From a virus: 32,867 nt of DNA. The notes below the pieces were generated by a model. The model worked only from the letters and a program-made list of their open reading frames with translations. It was not told the DNA's origin and made no database searches. The position numbers and the translations under genes were made by a program. Below are positions 24,902 through 32,045 of this stretch, in pieces (the stretch's first letter is position 1; every line of letters begins with the position of its first letter). The stretch lies in IMG/VR virus record IMGVR_UViG_3300034418_005312, positions 1 to 32,867 of that record. One strand, given 5' to 3'.

Positions 24902-25249
24902 TTATTTTCTTTTTACTGACTTAACCCGTCGACCCATACCTACCCTAGACTTCTCAGCCTTCTTTCTAGCGAGTTCAGACTTGGACATCTCTCCCTTCGT
25001 CTTAGGGGTCTTTGATGACACCCTTCTTGTAGGCCTGCAGTACTCGTTCTTCTTACCTGCACCGCATGCCTTTCCTGTACGTGTGTCTTCCCATTTCTCC
25101 TCCTCCCATCTCTTAAGACTGGCACCCTTGGATGACTTCTTAACCTTGCCCTTCTTCTTCCTACACTTAGCTATAGCCTGGGATGCTCTCGCAGATGGAA
25201 AGACTTTGTAACTAGCTTTAACCTTCTTGTAGCATGCGTCTTTAGGCAT
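24902..25249 (-). CDS. Small basic DUF5872-like protein
   Basis: 115 aa, very basic. The first part is MPKDACYKKVKASYKVFPSA (1-20) followed by ASQAIAKCRKKKG, a pattern common in marine phages. The second part, SLKRWEEEKWEDTRTGKACG (44-63) with NEYCRPTRRVSSKTP, resembles DUF5872, found in phages and giant viruses; the assignment is by eye. Cys at 6, 29, 62 and 71 could bind metal. It is the first gene of the leftward cluster and is transcribed away from the plus-strand regulator, with a TAnnTTTG box 23 bases before its ATG. Confidence 0.6.
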   Translation of the reverse strand: MPKDACYKKVKASYKVFPSARASQAIAKCRKKKGKVKKSSKGASLKRWEEEKWEDTRTGKACGAGKKNEYCRPTRRVSSKTPKTKGEMSKSELARKKAEKSRVGMGRRVKSVKRK

Positions 25250-25256
25250 AAATCAG

Positions 25257-25280
25257 TATATTTGTCTAAATACAAATATA
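25257..25280. promoter_or_regulatory. Palindromic back-to-back promoter or operator between divergent genes
   Basis: A perfect 9-bp inverted repeat, TATATTTGT (25257-25265) and ACAAATATA (25272-25280), with a 6-base spacer, lies between the minus-strand 115-aa gene and the plus-strand regulator. Each arm is itself a TAnnTTTG -7 box pointing outward to one gene: the plus box ends 21 bases before ATG 25286, the minus box ends 23 bases before ATG 25249. It could serve as an operator for the dimeric regulator next door. Confidence 0.5.
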
Positions 25281-25285
25281 ATAAA

Positions 25286-25792
25286 ATGATTCCAAAGATA
25301 AAGAGAAAGAGATTCACAAGGAAGGACAAGATACTGTTCTACAGGGAAGAGAAGTATGACTTCATGAAGCACTGGAGCGTTATACGAAAGTGGGCAGTCA
25401 TAAACTACGACCTCAAGTCATCGTCGGATCTAGACATGCTTTTCTTCCTATACTCAGAGAGATTGTTTAGTAGAAAGAACTTCGACAGGTACGCAAACCA
25501 CATGTCATGGGACAGGTATCGATTCGATAGGTTGCTTAGGGATGGCTTTATAAGAAAGTTTAGAGAGAGACGATGGGGAGAGTCACTACTGTATGAGGTC
25601 TCTCAGAAGGGCAAGAAGATGATAGCAAACATATACAGAAAGCTATTAGGTTTTGAACCACTGCCAGAGTCGTCAAGAAGGAACAAGATATTTAAACCTA
25701 ACGCACCCTTCACTCATAAGACACTGTCTATAGCGGTGAAGGATGTAAACAAGGATCTTAAAGAACGCAAGCGACGTCCTTCTCTTGAATGA
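25286..25792 (+). CDS. Winged-helix-like DNA-binding protein, probable regulator
   Basis: 168 aa from ATG 25286; a TTG eight codons upstream (25262) is possible but overlaps the promoter box. This is the only plus-strand gene in the window. It is very basic. A helical core (29-56, HWSVIRKWAVINYD, DLDMLFFLYSE) is followed by a helix-turn-helix-like stretch (61-87, FSRKNFDRYA...WDRYRFDRLLRDG) and a beta-wing region (89-105, IRKFRERRWGESLLYEVS), then a helix and a basic disordered tail. This order fits a MarR-like winged helix and a family I know from marine phages. It diverges from the small basic gene cluster across a palindrome, so it may control that operon and itself. Its 3' end overlaps the convergent GroES gene by 35 bases. 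Confidence 0.65.
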   Translation: MIPKIKRKRFTRKDKILFYREEKYDFMKHWSVIRKWAVINYDLKSSSDLDMLFFLYSERLFSRKNFDRYANHMSWDRYRFDRLLRDGFIRKFRERRWGESLLYEVSQKGKKMIANIYRKLLGFEPLPESSRRNKIFKPNAPFTHKTLSIAVKDVNKDLKERKRRPSLE

Positions 25793-26015
25793 TGGTAAAC
25801 CTATCGTCACCGATCATCACGTCATGGGCAGACACCCTGTCGAATATCACGCTGTCTCCAGCCGCTATTCCAAGAACATTGAAGCCAACGTCCTTGACAT
25901 TGCCCTTGTGGTAACGCATCTCATTGGTGTCTTCGTCGCTCATTATAAGACCGCTACTGCTGGTCTTCTTCTCGTAAACCCTCTCTAGTATTATAAACTT
26001 ATTTAGAACTTCCAT
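25758..26015 (-). CDS. groS: Phage co-chaperonin GroES (cpn10)
   Basis: 85 aa, slightly shorter than the usual ~95. It forms the heptameric lid of the GroEL chamber. Visible cpn10 features are the first strand FIILERVYE (7-15), a mobile-loop region KKTSSSGLIMSD (16-27) with the hydrophobic GLIM that docks on GroEL, GNVKDVG (38-44), GDSVIFDRVSAHDVMIGDDRFTI (53-75) and a terminal EKDVACVL. The start overlaps the GroEL stop region by 17 bases. The 3' end overlaps the convergent regulator by 35 bases. A dome-region Tyr as in E. coli GroES is not obvious. Confidence 0.85.
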   Translation of the reverse strand: MEVLNKFIILERVYEKKTSSSGLIMSDEDTNEMRYHKGNVKDVGFNVLGIAAGDSVIFDRVSAHDVMIGDDRFTIIQEKDVACVL

Positions 26016-27558
26016 TGTCTCTTATATTTGTTACTATTGAACTTGTGCTCATGATCGTCGTGGCGACAGACACTGCATTGCTGAGTGCATTCCTCGTCAC
26101 ATTGGCAGGGTCTATGATACCCATCTTGAGCATGTTCCCCATCACCTCGTTCTTGACATCGTAACCTACACCATCACCATCTATATCTGACATCACAGAC
26201 ATACTGTTCTTGCCAGCATTCTCAAGTATCTGATTGAATGGTGACACAAGTGCAGCCCTCATGATCTTGCTTGCGGTGTCAGTGCCCTGTACCAGGGATA
26301 GGCAGTTTAGTAGTGCTATACCACCCCCAGGAAGTATACCTCCCTCTATGGCTGCCTTTACGGCACACACTGCGTCGTCTATCCTGTCCCTCTTCTCCTT
26401 CTGCTCTATGTCTGTAAGTGCACCGACATGTATCACACCAACACCTCCAGATAGGTTTGCTATCCTCTCGTTCAAGAAGTCTCTGTCCTCCTTCTTCTCG
26501 GTCGTCCATATGACCTTCTTTAATATATCTACATGGTCCTGTATCGTCTGCTCCATGTTCTCAGAGTGCATCACCACGGCCATATCTCTGCTGACAACTA
26601 TCTTTGCAGCCCTACCGAGGTCTCCCATCTGTATCACAGACAGGTCGTCACCAGTGTCGTCAGAGAAGTATGTACCTCCGAGAGCGACAGCCAGGTCCTC
26701 CAATAACTCCTTCTGCCTGTATCCAAATGATGGTGGTAGTATATTACACACCTTTATCTTTCCCTGCAATGCATTGACATTCAATGTGTTAAGTACGTTT
26801 TGACTCAGCTCACCGATGATCAGCAGGGACTTGCCCTGTGCCACGATAGGCTTCAGGATGTTCTCTATGTTTGCAAGGTTGCTTATCTCGTGGTCCGTGA
26901 TCAATACATACGGGTTGTCCATGACGCACTCCTGCTTCTTCTGGTCTGTAACAAAGTACTTTGAGGTGTAACCACGCTCGATACGCATTCCTTTTATGAT
27001 GTCGACATATGTATCTGAGTTCATGCTGTTCTCAACCGTCACCATCTCTACCTCCTCAAATGCACCAGCGATCAACTCGCCAGTCTTCCTGTCATTGTTG
27101 GCAGATATGGTTGCCACATCCTTCAGCCTGCGTCCGCTGACCTTCTTGCTCTTCTTCTTTAGGTGTGCATCTATACGCTGGGTGATCTCGTTGATCTCCC
27201 TGATCACCTCCGTGACATTTGTATCTCCGTCGATGTACTGCTCTGCGGCATCGATGATGGCCTCTGCAAGTACTATGGATGTAGTGGTTCCGTCTCCTGC
27301 CATCGTTGCGGTCTTCTCAGCGGCCTGACGCATCATTACGACTGCCAGATTTTCAGTTGGGTCGTAAAGGTTTATAGACTTGGCTACCGTCACACCGTCC
27401 TTTGTGACCGTGATCCCACCGACATGGTTCTCTGACTCTATGAGGACAGTACGTCCTCTGGCTCCGAGTGTGCTCTTTACAGCACCAGCAATTTTTTTGA
27501 TTCCAGCTCTTAGTTTCTCTTGGCCGCTGTCGCCAAGGTGTACCTCTTTTACTATCAT
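25999..27558 (-). CDS. groL: Phage chaperonin GroEL
   Basis: 519 aa against 548 in E. coli. An ATP-driven folding chamber. Equatorial ATP-site motifs are present: TKDGVTVAK (52-60, with Asp54), GDGTTTSIVLA (88-98, Asp89 equivalent to E. coli Asp87), ISANND (151-156) and IEGGILPGGGIAL (404-416). The hydrolytic Asp is Asp395 in RIDDAV (equivalent to Asp398). The apical domain (about 190-365) is diverged. The C-terminal Gly-Gly-Met tail that fills the bacterial cavity is absent; the protein ends IVTNIRDNGSSK. The gene is first in a groEL-groES pair, the reverse of the bacterial order, and has its own TAnnTTTG box after a terminator. It probably folds large capsid or tail proteins, as proposed for other phage chaperonins. 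Confidence 0.93.
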   Translation of the reverse strand: MIVKEVHLGDSGQEKLRAGIKKIAGAVKSTLGARGRTVLIESENHVGGITVTKDGVTVAKSINLYDPTENLAVVMMRQAAEKTATMAGDGTTTSIVLAEAIIDAAEQYIDGDTNVTEVIREINEITQRIDAHLKKKSKKVSGRRLKDVATISANNDRKTGELIAGAFEEVEMVTVENSMNSDTYVDIIKGMRIERGYTSKYFVTDQKKQECVMDNPYVLITDHEISNLANIENILKPIVAQGKSLLIIGELSQNVLNTLNVNALQGKIKVCNILPPSFGYRQKELLEDLAVALGGTYFSDDTGDDLSVIQMGDLGRAAKIVVSRDMAVVMHSENMEQTIQDHVDILKKVIWTTEKKEDRDFLNERIANLSGGVGVIHVGALTDIEQKEKRDRIDDAVCAVKAAIEGGILPGGGIALLNCLSLVQGTDTASKIMRAALVSPFNQILENAGKNSMSVMSDIDGDGVGYDVKNEVMGNMLKMGIIDPANVTRNALSNAVSVATTIMSTSSIVTNIRDNGSSK

Positions 27559-27573
27559 TTAATTAAATTTGTT

Positions 27574-27581
27574 CAAATATA
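27574..27581 (-). promoter_or_regulatory. Probable -7 promoter box for groEL-groES
   Basis: The minus strand reads TATATTTG, 15 bases before the groEL ATG (27558), directly downstream of the terminator hairpin at 27589-27605 and sharing its T-rich flank. No -33 TTTG at the usual distance; that place is in the hairpin. Confidence 0.5.
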
Positions 27582-27605
27582 CAAAAAACCCACCATATAG
27601 GTGGG
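27581..27605 (-). terminator. Intrinsic terminator after the 370-aa gene
   Basis: A 6-bp perfect stem, CCCACC (27589-27594) with GGTGGG (27600-27605), has a 5-base loop and is followed on the minus strand by TTTTTTGT (27588-27581). It separates the basic-protein operon from groEL. Confidence 0.8.
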
Positions 27606-27628
27606 AATCTTTGTTATGAAAGTTTGTT

Positions 27629-28741
27629 TTACTTGAAAAACTTGCCCACAGAGTTCCTGTTCAACGGGTTATCTAGCGAGGATCTGTAATTCTCCATCCT
27701 CTCTGGTGTGAAGTACTTTACCTTAGATGTCTTTGAAAGCTGTGACGGCCTGATGTTAGATATGGCTCTCGTGTCGTCAGATACCCCAAGCTCTTCTCTG
27801 TACTTCATAGCACGCTTTACGTTTCGTATATCTTTACCTGTCTGAATTGCTGCACCTAGACCCTTAAGACCTGTCCGTCCTGTTGAGCCTAAGAACTCTC
27901 TTCTTTCCTGTCTTAGTCTTGTATCTCTCTTGGCAAGCTCATCTCTAGATAGGTCCTCAAGGCCCTCCTTATATGTAGACTTAGCTAGACGCTCTTCCTG
28001 TCTGTATCTTGCCCTGTCTCCGCCAATCTTAGCCCTCTCTACAAGGTTAGGTCTACCCTTCTCGTACTTTATCTTGTCGCCCTTGAATCCTCTCCTTACA
28101 AAGGTCCTACCCTTCCCTGGCTTCTTTGGATCTCTGTATGGGGTGCTATCTGTACCGATCATCTCCCTCCTCTCAGATCTAAGTCTTCTAGGAACACCCT
28201 TCAGCTCCATTTCCTCAGTTACTGGGGTTGGTGCCTCTGGCATTGATGGCGTTTTATACTTTGGCTCTACAGGTTTCTTAAAGTATGATTGAACACCAGC
28301 CATACCTCTACCTCTCTTCATCTCATTAAAAAAATCCTCCTCAGTCTCTAACGGATCTCCAAAAGTTGTAGCCACAGCTCTCTCTACCTTGTAAGGGATA
28401 GCCCTTCCTTCCTTTCTCTCCATCTCTTGGTATGTCTTAAGACCCTCATCTGACAGAGTTATACCTTTACCTCCCATCATTGAGTACTCTCTACCTGAAC
28501 TAGATAGCATCTCTGGAGACTCTTTTTTTAGTTTTTCGTATGCCGCAAGGTCTCCCTCGTACTGAGCCATTAGTCTCTCGTTCCCCTCTATCATATCATC
28601 TCTCTCGTCCATACTTCTAAAGTATTCTTGCTCTCTCCTAAGGTTCTCAGCCTTAGCAGCAGCAATCCTCTCCTTCTTAGTTAGGGGACGTGTGGTTGTA
28701 GGGTTGAACCTACTGCTTGTTGAATATCTGTTTATTGCCAT
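27629..28741 (-). CDS. Long basic, low-complexity protein, function unknown
   Basis: 370 aa, strongly basic, Arg/Lys/Glu-rich and probably largely disordered. It has a helical charged N-terminus (KKERIAAAKAENLRREQEYF, 22-41), a Pro-rich stretch (157-175) and a C-terminal KYFTPERMENYRSSLDNPL. A short motif is repeated: RLRSERREMIG (186-196) and RLRQERREFLG (275-285). It has no Cys and no membrane segment. It is the last gene of a three-gene unit ending in the terminator at 27581-27605, and it overlaps the 45-aa gene by 10 bases. Basic disordered proteins of this size in phages are often virion-internal or ejected with DNA, but nothing here proves that. Confidence 0.6.
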   Translation of the reverse strand: MAINRYSTSSRFNPTTTRPLTKKERIAAAKAENLRREQEYFRSMDERDDMIEGNERLMAQYEGDLAAYEKLKKESPEMLSSSGREYSMMGGKGITLSDEGLKTYQEMERKEGRAIPYKVERAVATTFGDPLETEEDFFNEMKRGRGMAGVQSYFKKPVEPKYKTPSMPEAPTPVTEEMELKGVPRRLRSERREMIGTDSTPYRDPKKPGKGRTFVRRGFKGDKIKYEKGRPNLVERAKIGGDRARYRQEERLAKSTYKEGLEDLSRDELAKRDTRLRQERREFLGSTGRTGLKGLGAAIQTGKDIRNVKRAMKYREELGVSDDTRAISNIRPSQLSKTSKVKYFTPERMENYRSSLDNPLNRNSVGKFFK

Positions 28742-28869
28742 ATCAATCCTATTTTTATGATAAATATATTTAGATGAAACTCATAGTCATCGCTCTCCTC
28801 GTCAGGGCTGTAGAACTCAAATCCTACATTTATACCGAAACGTATCCTGTTCTCGATGATTAGGCTCAT
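28732..28869 (-). CDS. Small phage protein (45 aa)
   Basis: 45 codons from ATG 28869: MSLIIENRIRFGINVGFEFY, then SPDEESDDYEFHLNIFIIKIG and a final LIWQ. It overlaps the 302-aa stop by 4 bases (ATGA) and the 370-aa start by 10 bases, which strongly supports translation. I recognise the pattern GFEFY-x-PDE, acidic turn and a hydrophobic NIFIIKIG...W end from very short proteins common in marine phages. It is probably a small beta-sheet protein; function unknown. Confidence 0.65.
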   Translation of the reverse strand: MSLIIENRIRFGINVGFEFYSPDEESDDYEFHLNIFIIKIGLIWQ

Positions 28870-29774
28870 ATCTTGTTCTTCATTGCGTTGTCGTAAACCT
28901 GCTGAGGAAAGTTCTTGAATGTAGAACCTTTTAAGTCATTCTGATACTGTTCATTCTTCTTCATGTTGATGACGGTCCTTGTCTTTACACCCTCGTCCTT
29001 ATACTTTCCAACCTCTATACGCTTGTTACCTCTCTCGATCTCCTTCTCCACGGCACCTGGTTTTTTCGTGACGGTCTTCTTGATATTGCCATCTAAGTCT
29101 TTAACTGTTTTAGTTACATTTCTTCCATCACCAGAATTTACGACAGTCTTTTGTCTCTTATAAAGCCATGATTCACTTCCAGGGGCGGAAACTATTTTCT
29201 TTACCTGTCTTCCATCACCAGATTTTGTGACAGTCTTTCTCTTAAATCTTCCATCTTTTGTCTCCTTGCCCTTACTACGCTCGACACCTGTTGTGCTAGG
29301 CTTACCGCCTCCACTAATGATGACATTTTGTCTATTGTTTACCTTTATAATATTTCCTTCAGGATTTGTAACCTCACTGATTTTATTGCCTTGAGAGTCC
29401 TTATACTTGTAGACTCTATTACCACTCCTAGTATTCCTTGTTTTCGTTACACTCGTTACACCTTCCCTATCAACACTTATTTCTTTAGCTCTTTTGTATT
29501 CAAATGGTGAACCGCCTTTTTTGTACTTAGTCTTGATAGAAGAAGATTTATTACGATTATATTCAGATTTAGGAGCATCTTCTGCAGCACGGAAACTATA
29601 TTTATCTTTAATTCTTTTACCATCTTTTCCTCTAACAACACGGGTTTTTTTAATTTGTCCCCAATCACTGTCTATCTCTGTAATCTTTTGAACCTTCTTA
29701 CCGCTCCTTCTGACTACCTCGTCAACCATTCGACCCCGATCGTCAACATATAATCTTTTTTCCCTTTTTTTCAT
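28866..29774 (-). CDS. Long basic repeat protein, function unknown
   Basis: 302 aa, about one third Lys/Arg, no Cys. It consists of short beta-hairpin-like units ending in D-x-x-G-N/R turns, reminiscent of Rhs/YD-type or LysM-free fibre repeats but not matching a known family: VVRGKDGKRIKD (46-57), YKYKDSQGNKI (122-132), VTNPEGNIIKV (135-145), TVTKSGDGRQVKKIV (181-195), TVVNSGDGRNVTKTV (210-224) and VKDLDGNIKKTV (224-235). The pair at 181 and 210 is nearly identical. The end, FKNFPQQVYDNAMKNKI, looks like a separate helix. It starts a unit with a TAnnTTTG box 19 bases upstream, followed by the 45-aa and 370-aa genes. Positive charge suggests contact with DNA or an acidic polymer; this is inference. 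Confidence 0.6.
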   Translation of the reverse strand: MKKREKRLYVDDRGRMVDEVVRRSGKKVQKITEIDSDWGQIKKTRVVRGKDGKRIKDKYSFRAAEDAPKSEYNRNKSSSIKTKYKKGGSPFEYKRAKEISVDREGVTSVTKTRNTRSGNRVYKYKDSQGNKISEVTNPEGNIIKVNNRQNVIISGGGKPSTTGVERSKGKETKDGRFKRKTVTKSGDGRQVKKIVSAPGSESWLYKRQKTVVNSGDGRNVTKTVKDLDGNIKKTVTKKPGAVEKEIERGNKRIEVGKYKDEGVKTRTVINMKKNEQYQNDLKGSTFKNFPQQVYDNAMKNKI

Positions 29775-29793
29775 AATAAATCTGTTTGATATA

Positions 29794-29801
29794 CAAATAT
29801 A
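29794..29801 (-). promoter_or_regulatory. Probable -7 promoter box for the basic-protein operon
   Basis: The minus strand reads TATATTTG in the 31-base gap between the tailspike stop and ATG 29774. It is preceded by AATTCA, similar to the AATTAG of three other sites. Confidence 0.45.
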
Positions 29802-29805
29802 TGAA

Positions 29806-31272
29806 TTATTCTCGTATCACGACCTGGAAGTCACTGACCGTCATATTGTCATTACTGGCGGTGTTCTCGACATATATCTCTATGTAGTCGTTCTGACTCA
29901 TCAGCACGCCATATACCATAGAAAGGGAACCAGATGTGGTGCTGGCCTCTATAGATGTTCCAGACCCAGTGAGCAGTGCACCGTTCTTGTAGAAGTAGAA
30001 CGTGTACGGATCAGTACCACCGCCCTGCTTGTCATAGCTAAGTGTGGCATGCATAGAGACATAGATGTCCTTCGTGCCGTTGTATGTGCACCGACCGTCG
30101 GCAGCGACAGTGAACCTGACCAATGCCTGTGCCCTAGCACCACCGCCAGTGTTAACCTTGGTAGGGGTGTTTACCGTTAAGCTAGTGGTAGTTGTGTTCC
30201 CGTTCAAGGTCATCACGGTACCGCTCGTAGAGTTAAGTATACCCTGGTTGCTAAATATGTCGTAGTTATACGTAGCGGCCTGAGAGTAGTCAGGAACGCC
30301 TGCACTTACAACTGGAAGGAATAGCTCCCCAGTAGTTAGGTTGGTGTCGGTGAACGTGTTTGCAGATATGGTACCAAAACCAGTGGTCGAACTGGTGTCT
30401 ATATACAGACCGTCCTGCGTGATCTCTGGGTGTATGATAGATGTCGATATGTTTATCACACCATTACCCACACCGACAGCAGAGTCTGCAAGTATCTCTA
30501 TCATCCTGTACGTGTCAAGGTTGCTTGGATTGCCCTCCTCAAACCAGTTGTAGAACTCGCACGAGCTGATCTCAAGATGCCTGTTGCTCTTGAACTGGCA
30601 GCCTATAGTACCGTCAGATATGTACCAGACAAGGCACTGGTTTAAATCTACAAGCTCAAATCCCTCTATCGTCCAAAGGTTTGTGCTGTTGTCGACCTTC
30701 ACGTTTGTGAACTCAAGGACCTCTGTCCTTCCGTAATTATTAGGAGAGCTCGCTGGTGTTATGTTTACAGCGTGCATGATCTTTCCAGTGTTGTGAGTCG
30801 CCCTAAGGCCGACATTCCTCAGACTAAAAGACTGATCTGTCACCGTTATGAAGTTAGAGCTACCTGTATATATAAGCCTGTCTATATTCCTATTGTTCCC
30901 TATGATGGCGTTGTTGCTAGATACCGTGATCTCGCTGCCTCCAGGTATGGTGATCTCTCCGACTATAAGGTATGTCGTGTCTGCCACCAGGACTGACGGT
31001 AGGTCTGAAGCCTGCTCAACCCTGACCACGTTGGATGCAGGGATGCTTGGATTGATACTGCTCTCGAACTGGGTGATCGTCTGGTTGGCCAAAAATGATC
31101 CTTCGACACCATTTAGATAGAACTCAACCCTACCAGTCAGTAGGGTGCCCTCGACCTCTATGTCTACATACTCATGGTAGTTAGCAACCAGGTCCCTGTC
31201 TATCTTCAGGTCTTTATATATATAGCCAGTCCTTCCTTCAACTATGCCTGGTATCTGTACAAATGTCGCCAT
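29806..31272 (-). CDS. Tailspike-like protein: beta-helix plus C-terminal jelly-roll-like domain
   Basis: 488 aa. The N-terminal ~80 residues (MATFVQIPGIVEG...) may attach to the virion. From about 85 to 330 there is a pattern of short strands with regularly spaced Ile/Val/Asn turns (TYLIVGEITIPGGSEITV, NNAIIGNNRNIDRLI, HLEISSCEFYNW, GVINISTSIIHPEI), typical of a right-handed parallel beta-helix (pectin-lyase-like) as in phage tailspikes. The last ~120 residues (366-488) form a separate beta sandwich, resembling TNF/C1q-type trimer caps, with FYFYKNGALL, YIEIYVEN and a final VSDFQVVIRE. The neighbouring partial gene at the right edge ends in nearly the same way. Glycan binding or depolymerisation is plausible; catalytic residues could not be identified. 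Its GC content is higher than that of the adjacent LamG genes. Confidence 0.65.
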   Translation of the reverse strand: MATFVQIPGIVEGRTGYIYKDLKIDRDLVANYHEYVDIEVEGTLLTGRVEFYLNGVEGSFLANQTITQFESSINPSIPASNVVRVEQASDLPSVLVADTTYLIVGEITIPGGSEITVSSNNAIIGNNRNIDRLIYTGSSNFITVTDQSFSLRNVGLRATHNTGKIMHAVNITPASSPNNYGRTEVLEFTNVKVDNSTNLWTIEGFELVDLNQCLVWYISDGTIGCQFKSNRHLEISSCEFYNWFEEGNPSNLDTYRMIEILADSAVGVGNGVINISTSIIHPEITQDGLYIDTSSTTGFGTISANTFTDTNLTTGELFLPVVSAGVPDYSQAATYNYDIFSNQGILNSTSGTVMTLNGNTTTTSLTVNTPTKVNTGGGARAQALVRFTVAADGRCTYNGTKDIYVSMHATLSYDKQGGGTDPYTFYFYKNGALLTGSGTSIEASTTSGSLSMVYGVLMSQNDYIEIYVENTASNDNMTVSDFQVVIRE

Positions 31273-31276
31273 TTGA

Positions 31277-31284
31277 CAAAGATA
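31277..31284 (-). promoter_or_regulatory. Possible -7 promoter box for tailspike gene
   Basis: The minus strand reads TATCTTTG, ending 4 bases before ATG 31272. As at 263-270, the transcript would be nearly leaderless, so this may be chance or part of the translation start context. Confidence 0.3.
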
Positions 31285-31290
31285 ATAAAA

Positions 31291-32034
31291 TTATGTAGGT
31301 ACATCTGTTGACCTTGTTACTCCATTCGTTAATGTTCCGTCATTACCACCACTACCGCTATCAGTAGCCGTTGTGCCTGTTCCTTCAAAACGCCAATAAC
31401 TTACAGGTGAAAGACTACTGATGTCATTAGGCAATCCGCTATTGTAAATAGTTGTTGCATTAGAACTTTGGTCACTATTCCATACTGCAACCTCATCTAT
31501 GTTGCCTTCAAAATGATAAAATGTTGATAATCTTCCTATTTCAAAGTTTATTGCATCATTGTCAATACTTGACGGAATACTTGTCGTATTAATTCCTTCT
31601 TGAACCCCATCAACATATATACTCAATGACGTAGATGGTATAAAACTAACCAAAATATGATGCCAATTATTGTCTTTTATATTTGTTGTAGCATTTACTC
31701 TTGTAGCTGTATTGTTATTAAATATAATAAAACGAGGATTGTTGACGCCAAAAATACATCCCCATAGAGCAAAACATCTTTGAGTTGTGTTGTCTTTTGA
31801 TAGAATAGGAGTTTGGTCGTCTGCCGTAAGTGACATCTTAACCCAAGCTGAAATAGTTAATGCACCCGATATTTGTAAACTTGCTGGATTACCACAATCT
31901 ACATAGTCATCAATGCCGTCAAGTTCTATTGATTTAGTATTGCTAAAACTTGGCGTACTTGCCGTTCCTGTTAAGTTGGTTTCTGGACTCCAACTTGAAT
32001 AATGTATTTTACCCCAATCTATTGTATTGCTCAT
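31291..32034 (-). CDS. Single-LamG-domain fibre/receptor-binding protein
   Basis: 247 aa. A short N-terminus (MSNTIDWGKIHYSSW) leads to one LamG/concanavalin-like domain (about 33-225) with LDGIDDYVDCG, ISAWVKM, IYVDGVQEG, FEIGRLS and GNIDEVAVWNSD followed by IYNSGLP, and a closing YWRFEGTGTTATDSGSGG...GTLTNGVTRS tail. It is a tandem paralogue of the next gene: the last ~25 residues are almost identical, while the glycan-binding body differs. The domain likely binds a sugar on the host surface. It is much more AT-rich than the tailspike gene that follows it. Confidence 0.75.
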   Translation of the reverse strand: MSNTIDWGKIHYSSWSPETNLTGTASTPSFSNTKSIELDGIDDYVDCGNPASLQISGALTISAWVKMSLTADDQTPILSKDNTTQRCFALWGCIFGVNNPRFIIFNNNTATRVNATTNIKDNNWHHILVSFIPSTSLSIYVDGVQEGINTTSIPSSIDNDAINFEIGRLSTFYHFEGNIDEVAVWNSDQSSNATTIYNSGLPNDISSLSPVSYWRFEGTGTTATDSGSGGNDGTLTNGVTRSTDVPT

Positions 32035-32045
32035 TTTATTCGTTT

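Noticed and set aside
24603-25211. 202-codon open frame on the plus strand opposite the small basic genes
   Set aside because: It is antisense to three well-supported minus-strand genes. Its Leu/Phe-rich, Pro-rich translation is what the complement of Lys/Arg-rich codons gives, and it has no recognisable motif.
26234-26803. 189-codon open frame on the plus strand inside groEL
   Set aside because: It is wholly antisense to groEL, whose motifs are unambiguous; the frame is a shadow of the groEL codon pattern.
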